Below the pieces are notes generated by a model, which was given only the letters and a program-made list of their open reading frames with translations, did not search any database and was not told where the DNA came from. A DNA stretch of 53,704 nucleotides from Metalysinibacillus jejuensis (lineage in GTDB: Bacteria; Bacillota; Bacilli; Bacillales_A; Planococcaceae): the NCBI RefSeq assembly GCF_003057615.1, contig NZ_QAFW01000015.1:1-53704 (forward strand), given 5' to 3'. Below, piece by piece: positions 31,473 through 40,627 of this stretch. The position numbers and the translations under genes are program-made. Every line of letters begins with the position of its first letter. The stretch's first letter is position 1.

Positions 31473-31523
31473 ATTGTAGGTTGATAAAGGCTCGGATGTA
31501 AAGCCTATGTGAATATTATCAAC
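31473..31523 (-). promoter_or_regulatory. Promoter of the CsoR-family gene with overlapping inverted repeat
   Basis: On the minus strand TTTACA (31502-31497), 18 bases, TACAAT (31478-31473). GTTGATAA (31480-31487) and TTATCAAC (31516-31523) form an inverted repeat around the -35 with an inner AGGCT/AGCCT pair. It lacks the G-tract usual for CsoR operators. Confidence 0.5.
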
Positions 31524-31690
31524 TTAGCGTAAATAAATGCGAAATCATCACACAGATTTGTAACAAAATTGAAAGAATTATTAGGTAATAAAAATGGTAT
31601 TATACATATAGAAGTAACATGTCAGACAACTAATATGAAACTTTTAAGTGCTTAAAACGTTATAACTATAAAAAGAACGGGGTGGAACAA
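31524..31690. other. Intergenic region before the 47-residue gene
   Basis: Divergent spacer between the CsoR-family gene and the small gene at 31691. TATACAT at about 31603 is a possible -10 box, but no good -35 goes with it. Nothing else recognised. Confidence 0.3.
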
Positions 31691-31834
31691 ATGACGAAAG
31701 AAGTAGATTTAAAAAAAATTGTTTCGAATTTGTCAAAGCTAGGTGTAAAAGCAACGGTTACTAAATCACGGTTAGATTTATTAAAAGTATTAACACCGCC
31801 AATTACCACACCACGAGTACAATTTAATTCGTAA
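31691..31834 (+). CDS. 47-residue uncharacterised small protein
   Basis: A short gene with ACGGGGTGGAACAA before ATG. The product begins MTKEVDLKKIVSNLSKLGVK, is basic and predicted helical to about residue 32, and ends in a Pro/Thr-rich tail (LTPPITTPRVQFNS). No signal peptide or cysteines. A rho-independent terminator follows closely, so it is an independent unit, which supports it being a true gene. I do not recognise a family. Confidence 0.6.
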   Translation: MTKEVDLKKIVSNLSKLGVKATVTKSRLDLLKVLTPPITTPRVQFNS

Positions 31835-31856
31835 TCTCATAAATGCAACATAAATG

Positions 31857-31891
31857 AAATCTCTTGCCTATGCTAAGGCGAGAGATTTTTT
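31857..31891 (+). terminator. Rho-independent terminator
   Basis: AAATCTCTTGCCT pairs with AGGCGAGAGATTT (one mismatch) and runs into T6. Confidence 0.85.
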
Positions 31892-31962
31892 AGTATAGTG
31901 TATCTATTTCAAAATTTATTAATTCGTCATATACTAAACTATACGAGACTGGGGGATGAGCT

Positions 31963-32709
31963 ATGGCAAAGAAGTTGCGTGCTAATGATGATTTTATTTA
32001 CCATATTTATATTCATATGAATGATGTTGATCAATTTGTAATTTTTAGCGGCTTGAAATTACAGCAGTTTGTTGCCTCTGTTGATCCTCTGCGTAATCTA
32101 CTCTTATTAAAAGCAACGTATGAAGATGGGATGTTTAATAATCATACGCAGCATGATTATATCGTACCTGAAGATATTAAAAAGTTTGTGAAAAAGGCAA
32201 ACAATTCTGCTGAGCTATGTTGGTTAGACTTTGCTTATGAACGTCAATTAAATGATTTAACAGCAAGAGAACAGGCAGAATTGCTTTATATAGCACATAA
32301 ACGCGAACCGATTAGCGTGCCTTTTTTTCAAAAGTTGCAAAACCGTTATGTGTACATAGCGTCAACAGGAGAAAAAGTAACGAAGATTTATTTCAAGCAT
32401 TTAAGTGATGCAGATATGTTAATCACCAATGTATTTAATCAATTAATTCGAGAGCGTGAAAATACGACTTCCTTTTTCAGACGCCGTACAAAAGATGCGG
32501 TACCTTCTATTACACCAGAGTTTTTAAAAGCTTATCGTTCTTATGCAAAAGAAGGTGCACTCTTTTCACTCGCTAAAGCCGAAAAAGCGAAATCGGCGTA
32601 TGAAATTGAAGTGAGAAATTTAGCGCATTATAATTTCCCTGATGAAATTTGGGATGATCTTAAACAAATTTTAAAAGAAGAAGCTGATGACTTAATTCAT
32701 ATTACGTAA
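31963..32709 (+). CDS. Uncharacterised 248-residue protein
   Basis: I do not recognise this protein. It has no signal peptide or membrane span. The N-terminal half contains aromatic strands (DDFIYHIYIHMNDVDQF) and the C-terminal half is helical and charged (FRRRTKDAVPS, then AKEGALFSLAKAEKAK). No catalytic signature is visible. ATG follows CTGGGGGATGAGCT. It lies directly before ddl but with a terminator between, so it is not in that operon. Confidence 0.7.
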   Translation: MAKKLRANDDFIYHIYIHMNDVDQFVIFSGLKLQQFVASVDPLRNLLLLKATYEDGMFNNHTQHDYIVPEDIKKFVKKANNSAELCWLDFAYERQLNDLTAREQAELLYIAHKREPISVPFFQKLQNRYVYIASTGEKVTKIYFKHLSDADMLITNVFNQLIRERENTTSFFRRRTKDAVPSITPEFLKAYRSYAKEGALFSLAKAEKAKSAYEIEVRNLAHYNFPDEIWDDLKQILKEEADDLIHIT

Positions 32710-32735
32710 AACTCACTGCAACACAGTGAGTTTTA
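32707..32735 (+). terminator. Rho-independent terminator
   Basis: AAAACTCACTG-CAACA-CAGTGAGTTTT; the stop codon of the unknown gene abuts the stem. Confidence 0.8.
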
Positions 32736-32806
32736 TTATATAAAGCGCCGCTTCGTGCTACACTAAACTACATAAAAAGATGTAGAAACAAATGGAGGAT
32801 TTTTTA

Positions 32807-33877
32807 ATGAAGAAAAAACTTGGGTTAGTTTATGGCGGTAAATCAGCTGAGCATGAAGTGTCTTTATCAACAGCATTAGCTGTGCTAGGTGCCATTGATT
32901 TTACAAAGTATGAAGTTACGCCTATCTTTATTACAAAACAAGGTGAATGGCGTTGTGGCGCAGTTGTAGATGAGCCGCTAGCAACGATTGAAGCGTTGCG
33001 TTTGCCTGGCGAAAATCGCCCGCATAATATCATGTCATTTTTAGTAGACGAACAGCAAAATTTACGTCAATTTGATGTTATTTTCCCTTTACTACACGGT
33101 ACAAATGGCGAAGATGGTACGGTCCAAGGATTATTTGAAGTATTGAATTTACCGTATGTCGGTAACACCGTACTAGGTTCGTCGACAGGAATGGATAAAG
33201 TCGTGATGAAACAATTATTTGAAATGGCAGGGTTGCCACAGTTGCCTTATATTCATTTCATCCAAGCAGAATGGCAGGAAAATCAAGAGGTAATTTTACA
33301 GCAATGTGAAGATAATTTAACGTACCCTATGTATGTAAAACCTGCTAATCTAGGCTCGAGTGTAGGCATTAGTAAAGCACAAACACGTGAAGAATTAAGC
33401 CAAGCCATTGAATTTGCACTAAAATACGACCGTAAAATCGTGGTAGAACAAGGTGTTATCGCGCGTGAAATCGAATTAGCCGTGCTCGGTAATGATCACC
33501 CATCTGTATCTGTCGCAGGTGAAATTAAATCAGTATCGGATTTTTATGATTATGAATCTAAATATGCAGATGGTTCTACAGAATTAATTATTCCCGCAAA
33601 GCTTGCAAATCATACGTATCTGTCATTACAGACGATGGCGAAAAAAGCATTTAAAGCGATTGATGGTAGCGGCTTAGTACGTGCAGACTTCTTCGTAACA
33701 GCGGATGAAACAATTTATATTAATGAAGTTAATACGCTACCAGGTTTTACACCGGTAAGTATGTATCCACTACTATGGCAAAAAACAGATGTAGCTTATA
33801 CGGACTTAATAGACCGTTTAATTGCATTAGCATTTGAGCGTCATGAACAAAAACAAAAATTACAATTTGATTTATAA
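32807..33877 (+). CDS. ddl: D-alanine--D-alanine ligase
   Basis: A 356-residue ATP-grasp enzyme that makes D-Ala-D-Ala for peptidoglycan. Motifs: YGGKSAEHEVSLSTA at the start, FPLLHGTNGEDGTVQG, the ATP-binding YVKPANLGSSVGISKA, and the metal site YINEVNTLPGFTP. The LVRADFF segment and the length match Bacillus Ddl. ATG at 32807 follows AATGGAGGATTTTTTA. The murF gene starts 14 bases after its stop: a two-gene ddl-murF operon as in B. subtilis. A vancomycin-type depsipeptide ligase is not indicated by the context. Confidence 0.95.
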   Translation: MKKKLGLVYGGKSAEHEVSLSTALAVLGAIDFTKYEVTPIFITKQGEWRCGAVVDEPLATIEALRLPGENRPHNIMSFLVDEQQNLRQFDVIFPLLHGTNGEDGTVQGLFEVLNLPYVGNTVLGSSTGMDKVVMKQLFEMAGLPQLPYIHFIQAEWQENQEVILQQCEDNLTYPMYVKPANLGSSVGISKAQTREELSQAIEFALKYDRKIVVEQGVIAREIELAVLGNDHPSVSVAGEIKSVSDFYDYESKYADGSTELIIPAKLANHTYLSLQTMAKKAFKAIDGSGLVRADFFVTADETIYINEVNTLPGFTPVSMYPLLWQKTDVAYTDLIDRLIALAFERHEQKQKLQFDL

Positions 33878-33891
33878 AAGAGGTATAACCA

Positions 33892-35244
33892 ATGAAACGA
33901 ACAGTAGCGCAGTTAGCAACATGGTTACAAGCTAGTGTAGTACAGCAACCTGAAGTGTATGTAACAGGTGTGACGATTGATACGAGAACAGTACGCCCAG
34001 GCGACTTATTTATCCCTTTTCGTGGCGAGCGTTCGAATGGTCACGACTATGTAGCGCAAGCGATTGAAGCGGGTGCAGCAGCAGTTTTATGGCAAGAGGA
34101 CGAGCCAAATCGTCCTAAAAATATTCCTCTTATTGAAGTTGAAAATACCGAGCACGCCTTGCAAGAGTTAGCAAGACAATATCGTTTAGAGCACCCTGCG
34201 ACATTTATTGGTATTACAGGCTCTAACGGTAAAACATCTTCAAAAGATATTGTGGCTAGCTTGTTATCACAATATTTTAAAGTGCAAAAGACGCAAGGGA
34301 ACTTTAATAATCAATTAGGTTTACCAATTACGTTATTAAACTTAGCGGAAGATGCAGAGGTAGCCGTATTAGAGATGGGAATGAGCGGCTTTGGTGAGAT
34401 TGAATTTTTAACCACACTCGCACGTCCTCATTTGGCTATTATTACAAATATTGGCGAAGCACATATGCAAGATCTAGGCTCTCGAGAAGGTATAGCACGT
34501 GCTAAATTCGAAATTACAGCAGGTTTAGGCGAAGATGGCGTGTTATTCTATGACGGTGATGAGCCGTTATTACGAGCGCTCGTTACGTCAACAAACCATG
34601 CGCAGTCGTTCGGTATGCAACCGACTAACGACTTGTATGCAACAGGTATTATAGCGACAGAAGCGGGTAGTGAATTTACGACGAATGGTGTTATCGAAGA
34701 ACGTATGACCATTTCGGTATTAGGTGAACATCAAGTGAAAAATGCATTAGGTGCCATTTTAGTAGCACGTCATATGGGGCTTACGCCTGCTCAAATTAAA
34801 CAAGCATTAGCGCACGTATCGTTAACAGACATGCGCATGCAACTCGTGCCAAAGGGCGATGTTTTATTTATTAATGACGCCTATAATGCAGCCCCAACTT
34901 CTGTAAAAGCAGCCATTGCATTTATGACGACTACAACAATACGACCTAAGAAGTGGCTCGTGTTAGGTGATATGTTAGAGCTGGGCGAGCAAGAACTGGC
35001 TTATCATGCAGCACTTGCAGAGGATATTGACCCTAAACATATTGAAATGGTGTTATTATTTGGACCACGTATGCGTGCACTCTATGATGAATTGCAACAT
35101 AAGTTCGACGCAACACATCTTTATTATGCTGCAGAAGATATCTCAGCTCTTACATTATTAATTGAACAAAACGCTACAGCAGAAACCCTCATTTTATTAA
35201 AAGGCTCGCGTGGTATGCGTTTAGAACGTATTTTACAATCGTAA
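33892..35244 (+). CDS. murF: UDP-MurNAc-tripeptide--D-Ala-D-Ala ligase MurF
   Basis: A 450-residue Mur ligase that adds D-Ala-D-Ala, the product of the preceding gene, to UDP-MurNAc-tripeptide. Blocks: the N-terminal substrate domain TIDTRTVRPGDLFIPFRGER, ATP site GITGSNGKTSSKD, VLEMGMSGFGEIEFLT, ITNIGEAHMQDLGSREGIA with the metal-binding region, and C-terminal NDAYNAAP-x-S and LVLGDMLELG. Full length. RBS AAGAGGTATAACC. Confidence 0.95.
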   Translation: MKRTVAQLATWLQASVVQQPEVYVTGVTIDTRTVRPGDLFIPFRGERSNGHDYVAQAIEAGAAAVLWQEDEPNRPKNIPLIEVENTEHALQELARQYRLEHPATFIGITGSNGKTSSKDIVASLLSQYFKVQKTQGNFNNQLGLPITLLNLAEDAEVAVLEMGMSGFGEIEFLTTLARPHLAIITNIGEAHMQDLGSREGIARAKFEITAGLGEDGVLFYDGDEPLLRALVTSTNHAQSFGMQPTNDLYATGIIATEAGSEFTTNGVIEERMTISVLGEHQVKNALGAILVARHMGLTPAQIKQALAHVSLTDMRMQLVPKGDVLFINDAYNAAPTSVKAAIAFMTTTTIRPKKWLVLGDMLELGEQELAYHAALAEDIDPKHIEMVLLFGPRMRALYDELQHKFDATHLYYAAEDISALTLLIEQNATAETLILLKGSRGMRLERILQS

Positions 35245-35254
35245 TCAATATAGG

Positions 35255-35285
35255 AGACGCCGCTCATAGTAGTGGCGTCTTATTT
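35255..35285 (+). terminator. Terminator-like hairpin after murF
   Basis: AGACGCC and GGCGTCT pair across a 12-base loop; only a weak T-run (TATTTAT) follows, and the next gene's ribosome binding site comes at once. Partial read-through is possible. Confidence 0.6.
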
Positions 35286-35297
35286 ATGGAGGCAATG

Positions 35298-36005
35298 ATG
35301 ACAGTTGGTATTTTATATTTGCACGGATTTTCAGGCGGCAAGTACGAAGTTGCGCCGTTGCAGCAGTATTTAACAACATTTGTGGATGATGAAGAAACAC
35401 CTACGCTACCTGGCCATGGCGAACGTTTATTTTTACGAGGGTATAAAGCAGAGCATTGGCTAAAGGAGGCGGAACTTAGTTATCGTAGATTAGCGAAGCG
35501 AGTGGACGAAGTTATCGTTATAGGCTTTTCTATGGGAGGTGTTTTAGCCTTACATCTTGCAATGCGCTACCCTGTAAAGAAGCTCGTATTATTAAGCCCT
35601 GCTTTACAATATATTGAACCTAAACAACTGCTTAAAGATATGGCGATTTTTGCATCCAAGGGCTACCAATTAAATACGGATGAAACATTTCAGCGCTACG
35701 CGTTTAAATTTGGTCAAATTCCACTTAGTGCAGCTGTACAATTTATGAGAGTAGTAGCTTTAACGGCCCCTTATGTTAAAACGATTACAACACCGACGAT
35801 GATTGTACAAGGAAAGTTGGACGGTATGGTGCCTTATCATACAGCGACGAAACTGTATCAAAAAATTATTGCTTTAGATAAGCGACTTTATTTTTCAGCG
35901 ACGGGTAAGCATCATATATGCTTTAGCGAAGACTGTGAAAAATGGTTTGCAAAAGTGTCGACTTTTATCAATGATAAAAGTCTGATAATTGAGAATGAGA
36001 CGTAA
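35298..36005 (+). CDS. Alpha/beta-hydrolase carboxylesterase (Est30-like)
   Basis: A 235-residue esterase. LYLHGFSGGKYE holds the oxyanion-hole HGF motif, GFSMGG is the nucleophile elbow with the catalytic Ser, VQGKLDGMVPY supplies the Asp and GKHHICF the His. LPGHGE and the cap segment match the Est30/monoacylglycerol-lipase group of Geobacillus. ATG at 35298 gives the best gap from GGAGG; ATGs at 35286 and 35295 are also in frame. Physiological substrate unknown. Confidence 0.85.
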   Translation: MTVGILYLHGFSGGKYEVAPLQQYLTTFVDDEETPTLPGHGERLFLRGYKAEHWLKEAELSYRRLAKRVDEVIVIGFSMGGVLALHLAMRYPVKKLVLLSPALQYIEPKQLLKDMAIFASKGYQLNTDETFQRYAFKFGQIPLSAAVQFMRVVALTAPYVKTITTPTMIVQGKLDGMVPYHTATKLYQKIIALDKRLYFSATGKHHICFSEDCEKWFAKVSTFINDKSLIIENET

Positions 36006-36069
36006 ACATTGCATGCGTTGCTTATGCGTGATAGACTAATGAAAGCAATGGATACATTTTGTGCGAAGG

Positions 36070-36103
36070 CTCTTCAACAATGCTGTGAAGAGTGCTTTTT
36101 TTT
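36070..36103 (+). terminator. Rho-independent terminator
   Basis: CTCTTCA and TGAAGAG pair across a nine-base loop, then TGCT8. Confidence 0.75.
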
Positions 36104-36110
36104 GAACTAA

Positions 36111-36197
36111 CGGTTATATTCTAAAGAATACAACCGCTCGGCAACGACCGGGCTTTCCCTTTCATGAACAAGAAAGCTTTACTAACTACTAGTAAAG
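36111..36197 (+). promoter_or_regulatory. Structured 5' leader of cshA
   Basis: Three adjacent hairpins lie 100-190 bases before the start: CGGTTATATTC-TAAA-GAATACAACCG (36111-36136, one mismatch), GCTTTC...GAAAGC (36152-36177) and CTTTACTA-ACTAC-TAGTAAAG (36177-36197). No riboswitch class is recognised. A long structured leader is common for cold-induced RNA helicase genes; regulation by RNA folding is inference. Confidence 0.45.
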
Positions 36198-36306
36198 AGA
36201 CATATTAGTGACGGAAACGTTCCAAATAGATCGGCTCGAGTTTGCCATCATTCATCTGAAAATGTAACCATTTGTCAACTTATAAGCAAAAAGGAGAATG
36301 AAGAGT

Positions 36307-37830
36307 TTGACAAATTTTTCAGAATTAAATGTAAGTGAATCAACATTACGCTCACTAAAGCGTATGGGATTCGAAGAAGCAACACCTATTCAAGAAGGTA
36401 CAATTCGTTTTGGTATGGAAGGTCGCGACATTATTGGCCAGGCACAAACTGGTACAGGTAAAACAGCGGCATTCGGTATCCCTCTAATCGAGAAAATTGA
36501 CCCAAAAAACCCTGCAATCCAGGCGTTAATTATTGCCCCTACACGTGAGTTAGCAATCCAAGTATCAGAAGAACTTTACAAATTAGGTTACGATAAACGC
36601 GTTAAATTATTGTCTGTATATGGTGGACAAGAAATTGGACGTCAAATCCGTGCGCTTAAAAATAAGCCACAAATTATCGTAGGTACACCAGGTCGTATCA
36701 TTGACCATATTAATCGTCGTACGTTGAAGCTTAGCGAAGTACAAACGCTTGTACTTGATGAAGCAGACGAAATGTTAAACATGGGCTTCATTGATGATAT
36801 TAACTCGATTTTAGAGCACGTACCGGCAGAGCGCCAAACGTTATTATTCTCAGCAACTATGCCAGGGCCAATCCGCAAAATCGCTGAAGAATTTATGAAA
36901 GACCCTGAAATCGTTAAAATTAAATCAAAAGAAATGACAGTCGAAAATATCGACCAATATTTCGTTAAAGCGCAAGAGCGTGAAAAATTTGATATTTTAG
37001 CTCGTCTTTTAAACGTTCACCAACCAGAATTAGCTATTATCTTCGGTCGTACAAAACGCCGCGTTGATGAAGTAGCACAAGCATTATCAATTCGTGGTTA
37101 CCTTGCAGAAGGTATCCATGGTGACTTAAGCCAAGCGAAACGTATTTCTGTACTACGTCAATTTAAAGAAAATAAAATTGACATCTTAGTAGCGACAGAC
37201 GTAGCTGCGCGTGGTTTAGATATTTCAGGTGTAACACATGTTTATAACTTCGATATTCCACAAGATCCTGAGTCTTACGTTCACCGTATCGGACGTACAG
37301 GTCGTGCTGGTAAATCAGGTTTAGCGGTAACATTCGTAACACCACGTGAGATGGGTTACCTACGTATCGTTGAAGAAACAACTAAAAAGCGTATGACACC
37401 TCTACGTCCACCATCATCAAGTGAGGCCCTTGCTGGTCAACAACGCTTATCGATGGAAACATTAGTAGAAATCGTACAAAAAAATAACTTAGATGACTAC
37501 CGTACATTAGCATCTGAATTATTAGAAGAACATAATGCAACTGACTTAGTAGCAGCGGCATTACGTTCATTAACAAAAGAGCCGGATGATTCACCGATCC
37601 AAATCACTGAAGAACGTCCATTACCAATGCGCGGAAATCGCAGCGGTGGCGGACGTGGTGGTAACCGCAGTGGCGGAGGTAATCGTTTCCGTGGCAACCG
37701 CAGTGGCGGTGGTGGCGGACGTCGTGAAGGCGGACGTGATCGTAACCGCGGTGGTCAAGGTGGCGGAGAACGTCGCGAAGGTGGTCGCCGCGATGGTGGC
37801 AATCGTCGTCCACGTCGTCGTGAAGATTAA
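36307..37830 (+). CDS. cshA: DEAD-box RNA helicase CshA
   Basis: A 507-residue ATP-dependent RNA helicase, part of the RNA-degradation and ribosome-assembly machinery in Bacillus. Helicase motifs in order: Q motif GFEEATPIQ, motif [13 protein letters not shown], Ia [62 protein letters not shown]. The C-terminus is a basic RGG-type tail of GNRSGG and RREGG repeats (about 440-507) that binds RNA. TTG at 36307 gives [11 protein letters not shown], matching relatives; ATG at 36298 is too close to AGGAG. Gene order with ydbS/ydbT matches B. subtilis. Confidence 0.93.
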   Translation: MTNFSELNVSESTLRSLKRMGFEEATPIQEGTIRFGMEGRDIIGQAQTGTGKTAAFGIPLIEKIDPKNPAIQALIIAPTRELAIQVSEELYKLGYDKRVKLLSVYGGQEIGRQIRALKNKPQIIVGTPGRIIDHINRRTLKLSEVQTLVLDEADEMLNMGFIDDINSILEHVPAERQTLLFSATMPGPIRKIAEEFMKDPEIVKIKSKEMTVENIDQYFVKAQEREKFDILARLLNVHQPELAIIFGRTKRRVDEVAQALSIRGYLAEGIHGDLSQAKRISVLRQFKENKIDILVATDVAARGLDISGVTHVYNFDIPQDPESYVHRIGRTGRAGKSGLAVTFVTPREMGYLRIVEETTKKRMTPLRPPSSSEALAGQQRLSMETLVEIVQKNNLDDYRTLASELLEEHNATDLVAAALRSLTKEPDDSPIQITEERPLPMRGNRSGGGRGGNRSGGGNRFRGNRSGGGGGRREGGRDRNRGGQGGGERREGGRRDGGNRRPRRRED

Positions 37831-37841
37831 TAAAAACAAAC

Positions 37842-37881
37842 AAATCCCAAATTGCACTCGTTGCAGTTTGGGATTTTTTTA
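37842..37881 (+). terminator. Rho-independent terminator
   Basis: AAATCCCAAA(TTGCA) pairs with (TGCAG)TTTGGGATTT, then T7. Confidence 0.85.
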
Positions 37882-37944
37882 AATTAGCGACAAATACGAA
37901 ACATTTTGTTAAAGTACACGTAAAGTATAAAGGAGGCGAAAGTA

Positions 37945-38424
37945 TTGATAAATGAACCGCAACATAAGATTTCACGTAAGGGATTAACGGTATGGCGACT
38001 ATACGGTATAATCCAGACTACAATACTGATTATAGTAGCTGCTATCGTTAGCTATTTAACGGTACGTTTTGTGTGGCCTTCATGGGTCCATGCTATTGCT
38101 TGGGGTATTGTACTATTAAGCATTCTTTTTTCCGTTATTCTTTTTCCTAAAATACGCTGGGAGCGCTGGCGTTATGAAGTGAGTGAACATGAAATTGAAG
38201 TTCAGCATGGTTTGTTTATTGTAAAGCGCACTATTATTCCCATGGTAAGGGTCCAACATGTTGATACTACGCAAGGTCCTATTTTAAAATATTACGGTTT
38301 AGGGAATATTTCGATTTCGACTGCAGCCACAACACATATCATACCTGCTTTACATATGGAGGAGGCCGATCGTCTACGAGGACGAATTTCAGATTTAGCA
38401 AGGGTGGCGGAAGATGATGTCTAA
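37945..38424 (+). CDS. ydbS: YdbS-like bPH2-domain membrane protein
   Basis: A 159-residue protein with two membrane helices (about 22-65) and a bacterial PH domain (bPH2): WRYEVSEHEIEVQHGLFIVKRTIIPMVRVQHVDT is its core, quoted here only in part by VQHGLFIVKRTIIPM. Homologous to B. subtilis YdbS, which with YdbT confers resistance to some antimicrobial compounds. TTG start with AAAGGAGGCGAAAGTA upstream. The next gene overlaps by 11 bases, so the two proteins are co-translated and probably form a complex. Confidence 0.85.
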   Translation: MINEPQHKISRKGLTVWRLYGIIQTTILIIVAAIVSYLTVRFVWPSWVHAIAWGIVLLSILFSVILFPKIRWERWRYEVSEHEIEVQHGLFIVKRTIIPMVRVQHVDTTQGPILKYYGLGNISISTAATTHIIPALHMEEADRLRGRISDLARVAEDDV

Positions 38425-39901
38425 TACTCAATATAAAAAGTTACCATTTGCGGCAGTAGGTATCGATGCTTTAAAGACATTCAAAGCATTTTTACTACCG
38501 CTGTTCCTGCTTGTCATAGCTAATTTCTCGAAATTCACACTCGATGTAACGAGTTCAGACTTTTGGAGCTCTTTAGCGATGATCGGCTTTTGGGGCGTTA
38601 TTTTGTTGTTTTCTGTATTTTTCAGCATCATTCGTTGGTGGACATTTCACTATTGGTTTGAGAATGGAGAGTTACGTGTTAAATATGGGCTTTTCGTTAA
38701 AAAGAAACGCTATATTCCTTTTGAGCGTATCCAAACATTAAATTATCATGAAAGTGTTTTACATCGCCTTTTTAAACTAGTGAAAGTAGAAGTTGAAACG
38801 GCAGGTAGTTCTGACGGCGAGGCAGAGGTAGTGTTAACTGCTTTAACGCGTGAAGCTGCGAATGAAATTGAAAAAGAGATGCGTAAAGCTAAACAGCAGT
38901 TAACTGATGTCGAACAAAGAGAAGTAGTCCTAGAAACGCCTACACCCGAAGTTACAGCTATGTATAAAATGTCGACAAAAGATTTGTTAATACTAGCCTC
39001 AACTTCTGGTGGTATAGGTGTACTCATATCGGGTATTGTAGCTTTACTCAGTCAGCTATCTGATATCATCCCTTATGAAAAAATTTACGGTGAATTAGCT
39101 ACATTAGCCAAATATGGTGTACTGATGATTTTATTAGCTGTAGTTGTCATTTTTGCTATTGGGTGGCTTGCATCCGTAATTTTAACGTATATTAAATACT
39201 ATAGTTTTAAAGTAGTTGTACAAGAAGAGAATCTAATCATTACGAGAGGGTTATTGGAAAAGAAACGTGTAACGATACCTTTAAAACGTGTGCAAGCTAT
39301 TAAAATCGTCGAAAATCCATTTCGGCAATTATTTGGCTACAGTACAGTAAGTGTCGAAAGTGCAGGTAGCACAAGTGGTGAGGATTCGATGGTAATATTT
39401 CCGTTAATTAAAAAGAGAGAGTTAGAAGCTCCGTTGCAAGCACTCTTCCCTCATTATGAATGGCAACAACAGTTTATTGCTTCGCCTAAGCGTGCGCAAC
39501 ATTTTTTCTATCGTATTGATTTTTTATGGGTGTTACCTTTAATCGGGGCATTAAGCTATTTTTTATGGCCTTGGGGAGCGTTAAGTATAGCGCTCATACC
39601 ACTAGTTATCCTTTTTGGCATTTGGCAACATCGCACAACAGCTTACGCCATTACGAACAAACAATTGGTGTTGCGCTACCGTATAGTTAGCCGTGTCACC
39701 TTTTATGTAGAAAAGCATCGTATCCAGTCGATGACCCAACGGGCAACTTATTTTAAAAAACGCAAAGAGGTACAAGATGTTACGATTCATGTTATGTCGG
39801 GTGCTACAGGAGCAACTGCAACAGTTAAAGCTTTAGAAGAGGCAGATGCACAACGTATAGCGACGTGGTATCATCACGCTAAGGCGCTTGATCGATTATA
39901 A
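38414..39901 (+). CDS. ydbT: YdbT-like multi-bPH2 membrane protein
   Basis: A 495-residue membrane protein with three bPH2 domains separated by pairs of membrane helices. Each domain carries the LRVKYGLF / IITRGLLEKKRVTIPL / LRYRIVSRVTFY type start and an arginine-rich VQAIKIVEN or RIQSMTQ strand. Six or more membrane segments (near 25-75, 195-270 and 360-405). It is paired with YdbS as in B. subtilis, where the pair protects against amphipathic antimicrobials made by relatives. Molecular action is not known. A bidirectional terminator follows. Confidence 0.87.
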   Translation: MMSNTQYKKLPFAAVGIDALKTFKAFLLPLFLLVIANFSKFTLDVTSSDFWSSLAMIGFWGVILLFSVFFSIIRWWTFHYWFENGELRVKYGLFVKKKRYIPFERIQTLNYHESVLHRLFKLVKVEVETAGSSDGEAEVVLTALTREAANEIEKEMRKAKQQLTDVEQREVVLETPTPEVTAMYKMSTKDLLILASTSGGIGVLISGIVALLSQLSDIIPYEKIYGELATLAKYGVLMILLAVVVIFAIGWLASVILTYIKYYSFKVVVQEENLIITRGLLEKKRVTIPLKRVQAIKIVENPFRQLFGYSTVSVESAGSTSGEDSMVIFPLIKKRELEAPLQALFPHYEWQQQFIASPKRAQHFFYRIDFLWVLPLIGALSYFLWPWGALSIALIPLVILFGIWQHRTTAYAITNKQLVLRYRIVSRVTFYVEKHRIQSMTQRATYFKKRKEVQDVTIHVMSGATGATATVKALEEADAQRIATWYHHAKALDRL

Positions 39902-39920
39902 AAATTTTACTAAAAAGAAA

Positions 39921-39959
39921 CGGCTACTTAGAAAATCAAAACTTTCTAAGTAGCCGCTT
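39921..39959. terminator. Bidirectional terminator
   Basis: CGGCTACTTAGAAA pairs with TTTCTAAGTAGCCG, between the convergent ydbT and rhomboid genes. Confidence 0.8.
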
Positions 39960-39963
39960 TAAT

Positions 39964-40572
39964 TTATAAACGCGTACGCCAGCGATTGACGCGCTTAGGG
40001 TGTAAATAAATTAACCCAATAAGAAAGCCGCCAGCTAGCCCTCCAAGGTGAGCCGCAATATTAATATTGGGTTGAATGAATGTCATTACAACACTTACTA
40101 AAATAAGTGGTAAAATAAGTTGACGCAACTCAGGCATCATTTTTCGCGTGTAATAAATAAGCGCTGCGTAAGCACCCATAATACCGAAAATAGCCCCACT
40201 TGCGCCGACGCTTAAAAAGTTCGGTTCATAAAGGAAAAACGAAGCCAAATTTCCGACTAAGCCAGCGCCTAAAAATATCGTAATAAAACGTAATTTACCC
40301 ATTAATAGCTCTAGTTCAGGACCAAATAAAAATAGCCAAAACATATTCATAAGGAGATGTAAAAAATCAGCGTGTAAAAACATACTCGTGAACAGTCGCC
40401 AGTATTCTCCGTCAGCAATAGCAAAGTTGGCATGTACCCCTAACCTAAAAACTTCATCACCTAGCATTGGGATAAAGCGCGTAAGATAAATGATAATATT
40501 TAGTGCTAATAAAGTCGACACAACAGGGTAAAGCGTTGTATACTCTTTGAAATTTTCTGTGCGTTTAAACAT
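39964..40572 (-). CDS. ydcA: Rhomboid-family intramembrane serine protease (YdcA-like)
   Basis: A 202-residue six-helix rhomboid. Catalytic Ser lies in GASGAIFGIMGAY and the catalytic His in NIAAHLGGLAGGFLIG; HLLMNMFWLFLFGPELE is the usual helix-2 block with the conserved His and Asn. It cuts membrane-protein substrates within the bilayer. Position between ydbT and acpS matches B. subtilis ydcA. Substrates unknown. Confidence 0.9.
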   Translation of the reverse strand: MFKRTENFKEYTTLYPVVSTLLALNIIIYLTRFIPMLGDEVFRLGVHANFAIADGEYWRLFTSMFLHADFLHLLMNMFWLFLFGPELELLMGKLRFITIFLGAGLVGNLASFFLYEPNFLSVGASGAIFGIMGAYAALIYYTRKMMPELRQLILPLILVSVVMTFIQPNINIAAHLGGLAGGFLIGLIYLHPKRVNRWRTRL

Positions 40573-40627
40573 AAGTTCACCTCGGATTCATTCTTATTAT
40601 TATACACAAGTTTTAAAGGAGATAGCT

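Noticed and set aside
37586-37975. Several open frames in other phases and strands over the cshA 3' end
   Set aside because: They come from the repetitive RGG-coding sequence and have low-complexity products; cshA explains the region.
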